Source of the DNA: JAUNQW01 sp043424615
GTDB taxonomy: Bacteria > Bacillota > Bacilli > Lactobacillales > Carnobacteriaceae_A
DNA length: 7,508 nt
Direction of reading: 5' to 3'
Assembly: GCA_043424615.1 (NCBI GenBank)
Contig: JBHWOX010000049.1
Coordinates: 1-7,508 of the forward strand
Position 1 is the stretch's first letter. The number at the start of each line of letters is the position of its first letter. Positions 5,651 to 7,508 of this stretch are shown one piece after another. The notes under the pieces were generated by a model. The model was not told where the DNA came from. It searched no databases and worked only from the letters and a program-made list of their open reading frames with translations. The position numbers were made by a program, and so were the translations under genes.

Positions 5651-6568
5651 GTGAAATTTACATATAAAATAGATGGACAAGAGTCAGGATTAAAAATTAA
5701 GGATTTTTTAGCGAATAAAAATTATTCCAACAAATTAATAAAAAGCTTAAAAATAAAAGAAGGCGCGGGTGTTTGGGTGAATGGCTCTCACCGTAAAATG
5801 TACGAAGCTTTAGCTGAAGGGGACCAGCTGCAGGTTATCATGCCAGTGGAAAAAGCTCATCCCCATATCCAGCCAGCGGCAGGGCCTTTAGATATTTTAT
5901 TTGAAGACGATCATCTCCTGATCATCAACAAGCCAGCCGGTTTATTATCTAATCCGTCTTTCAATTACCCTCAAGAGTCCATCTCCAATCGGGTGTTGCA
6001 TTATTTTAAAGAGCAGGGCTATGAAAACCAAACCATCCACTTGGTGACTCGGCTAGATCGTCAAAGTTCTGGTATCTTAGTCTACGCCAAGCATTCCTAT
6101 GCCCATGCCTTAATGGACCGTCTGCTGAGAGTGCAGGGGGTTGAACGATTTTATTTGGCCGCTTGTGGTCCCTCTCATTCCATCTTAGACGACCATGGCG
6201 AGATTGATTTTCCCATCGGCCGTAGTGAATACAGTATTATAGAACGCTGTGTACGCTCGGATGGAAAAGCTTCATTGACCGAATATTGGCGCTTAGCTCA
6301 AAGCGAGGCTGGAGACTTATTCAAGGTCCAACTTCATACCGGCCGTACCCATCAAATTCGCGTTCACTTTAGTCATCTGGGTTTGCCCCTCCTTGGGGAT
6401 GAGCTGTACGGCGCTCCGGCTTGCTCTTATTTTGACCGCCAGGCCCTGCATTGCTGGCAAATGTCATTCATCCATCCCTTCAAACATGAGCGACTCACTC
6501 TAAAAGCTCCCCTCAGCTTAGATTTTCAAGCTTTTATAGATCAGATTAAAAGCACTAGAGATTTTTAG
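5651..6568 (+). CDS. RluA-family RNA pseudouridine synthase
   Basis: This cytoplasmic enzyme isomerises uridine to pseudouridine in rRNA or tRNA. It has 305 residues and a GTG start. The N-terminal part (about 13-65) looks like a weak S4 RNA-binding domain ending in VWVNG (41-45). The catalytic domain follows: ILFEDDHLLIINKPAG (82-97), the catalytic motif TRLDRQSSGILVYAK (133-147) with nucleophile Asp136, HTGRTHQIRVHF (229-240), GLPLLGDELYG (244-254) and LHCWQMSFIHP (266-276). The first catalytic-motif position is Thr133 where many RluA proteins have His (HRLD). RLD itself is intact. The target site cannot be read from sequence, since RluA, RluC, RluD and the Firmicutes paralogues share these motifs. 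The gene has its own promoter after the terminator and looks unrelated to the operon upstream. Its last 14 nt overlap the end of the converging regulator gene. Confidence 0.9.
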   Translation: MKFTYKIDGQESGLKIKDFLANKNYSNKLIKSLKIKEGAGVWVNGSHRKMYEALAEGDQLQVIMPVEKAHPHIQPAAGPLDILFEDDHLLIINKPAGLLSNPSFNYPQESISNRVLHYFKEQGYENQTIHLVTRLDRQSSGILVYAKHSYAHALMDRLLRVQGVERFYLAACGPSHSILDDHGEIDFPIGRSEYSIIERCVRSDGKASLTEYWRLAQSEAGDLFKVQLHTGRTHQIRVHFSHLGLPLLGDELYGAPACSYFDRQALHCWQMSFIHPFKHERLTLKAPLSLDFQAFIDQIKSTRDF

Positions 6569-7469
6569 CCTCATCTAAAGTTTCGACCAAAGCATCGATG
6601 AATTCGTAAGCAATCGGATTTAATTGGTGAAAATCATTGGTGATGTATCCAATTTCAATCATCTCATCAGATTTTAAGGGGAGCGCAATAATATCCTCAC
6701 CATTCAGGTCTTCGTTGATGATCCCGGAACTGATCGTGTAACCGTTCAAGCCAATCATTAAGTTAAAAATGGTTCCGCGATCACTGACAATAATGGATTT
6801 ATTGGAGGGATAGTCTGCATGAACCTCCTCCCAATAATAAAAAGAATTACTATGGCCCTGTTCAAAATTCAAACGAGGGTAAGCTTCCAAATCTTTAAAA
6901 GTCACCGATTCTTTTTGGGCAAGGGGATGGTGTTGGTAGATAAAAACATGGGGGCGAGTCTGAATGAGAGGGGTGAAGGTCAGCTGGTTATCTTTTAATG
7001 TTTTATTAATGATTCTTTGGTTGTAATGGCTACGGTAAATCACCCCAATTTCACATTTGAGATGGATGACGTCATCTAAGATTTCATTGGTTCGTCCTTC
7101 GATTAAAGTAGCCTGGTAATCTTGATGCTGATATTTTTTTAAGAGACGGGAAAAAGCATCGACTACAAAAGGATAATGGTGGGAGGCGATGGAAAATATT
7201 TTCTTCGGTTGGTCTTTGTTTTTATAGCGTCTCTCCATGAGGGCCATTTGTTCCAATACTTGATTGGCATATTGAAGGAATTCTTCTCCATCTAAGGTGA
7301 GTTGGATTCCTTTTTGACTTCGTATAAATAAAATCACCCCTAATTCATCTTCTAGTTTTTGCATGGCATTAGATAGGGAAGGCTGGGAAATAAATAAATC
7401 CTTAGCGGCTTGGGTGAAGGACTTTTTTTCAGCAACTGTACGAAAATATTTTAAATCTTCAAATCTCAT
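6555..7469 (-). CDS. LysR-family transcriptional regulator
   Basis: This DNA-binding regulator has 304 residues, the usual LysR size. The N-terminal winged helix-turn-helix is MRFEDLKYFRTVAEKKSFTQ and onward, with the HTH at about 18-37 (AAKDLFISQPSLSNAMQKLE, 21-40) and the wing through LFIRSQKGIQLT (47-58). A linker helix (about 60-85) leads to a periplasmic-binding-protein-like effector domain (about 90-295), within which FIYQHHPLA, a feature common in LysR effector domains, is visible. The start is the ATG complementary to 7467-7469, since AGGAGA lies 7 nt upstream. The earlier in-frame ATG at 7490 would put that ribosome binding site inside the coding sequence. Effector and targets are unknown. 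It is convergent to the pseudouridine synthase and separated from the pxp operon by that gene, so control of the operon is possible but unsupported. Its promoter lies mostly beyond the window. Confidence 0.92.
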   Translation of the reverse strand: MRFEDLKYFRTVAEKKSFTQAAKDLFISQPSLSNAMQKLEDELGVILFIRSQKGIQLTLDGEEFLQYANQVLEQMALMERRYKNKDQPKKIFSIASHHYPFVVDAFSRLLKKYQHQDYQATLIEGRTNEILDDVIHLKCEIGVIYRSHYNQRIINKTLKDNQLTFTPLIQTRPHVFIYQHHPLAQKESVTFKDLEAYPRLNFEQGHSNSFYYWEEVHADYPSNKSIIVSDRGTIFNLMIGLNGYTISSGIINEDLNGEDIIALPLKSDEMIEIGYITNDFHQLNPIAYEFIDALVETLDEAKNL

Positions 7470-7476
7470 TTCATTC

Positions 7477-7482
7477 TCTCCT
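7477..7482 (-). promoter_or_regulatory. Ribosome binding site of the LysR-type gene
   Basis: On the minus strand AGGAGA (within AAAGGAGAG, plus-strand 7476-7484) lies 7 nt before the ATG at 7469 and fixes that start. Confidence 0.75.
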
Positions 7483-7508
7483 TTGTTCATAGTTTAAGGC
7501 TATACACC

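Noticed and set aside
7491..7508. Possible -10 element (TATAGC on the minus strand) upstream of the LysR-type gene
   Set aside because: Only 18 nt of upstream sequence is in the window and no -35 can be examined, so a promoter cannot be supported.

Overview
The window comes from a low-GC Gram-positive bacterium, most likely a member of the Lactobacillales. Genes are tightly packed behind strong AGGAGG-type ribosome binding sites, one gene starts with GTG, and the terminator is A/T-rich. The protein set would suit an Aerococcus-like genus, but that placement is only an impression and cannot be confirmed from this sequence.

Positions 1-5525 hold one plus-strand operon whose first gene is cut by the window edge: pxpB (partial), pxpC, a biotin carboxyl carrier (accB type), a biotin carboxylase (accC type), pxpA, and an NRAMP-related membrane transporter. 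Gaps are at most 15 nt, and pxpC and accB overlap by 8 nt. An intrinsic terminator at 5543-5587 closes the operon. A short promoter region at about 5585-5611 then drives an RluA-family pseudouridine synthase (5651-6568). A LysR-type regulator on the minus strand (7469 down to 6555) converges on it with a 14-nt tail-to-tail overlap. No gene-free stretch reaches 300 bases. The longest gap is the 125 nt at 5526-5650.

The operon looks like a 5-oxoproline (pyroglutamate) utilisation locus. PxpA, PxpB and PxpC are the three subunits of the bacterial ATP-dependent 5-oxoprolinase. What stands out is the insertion of dedicated AccB- and AccC-like genes between pxpC and pxpA. PxpB and PxpC are homologous to the two halves of the carboxyltransferase domain of urea carboxylase. 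The cluster therefore encodes, as separate subunits, every module of a urea-carboxylase-like enzyme (biotin carboxylase, biotin carrier, carboxyltransferase) plus a putative amidohydrolase, PxpA. I infer that this version of the system may activate a lactam or amide substrate by biotin-dependent carboxylation. The adjacent transporter has the NRAMP fold but lacks the family's metal-binding motifs, so it may carry the organic substrate rather than a metal ion.

The last two genes (RNA modification and LysR regulator) look like ordinary chromosomal neighbours with no visible functional tie to the operon. I saw no mobile elements, tRNA or rRNA genes, CRISPR arrays or long repeats.
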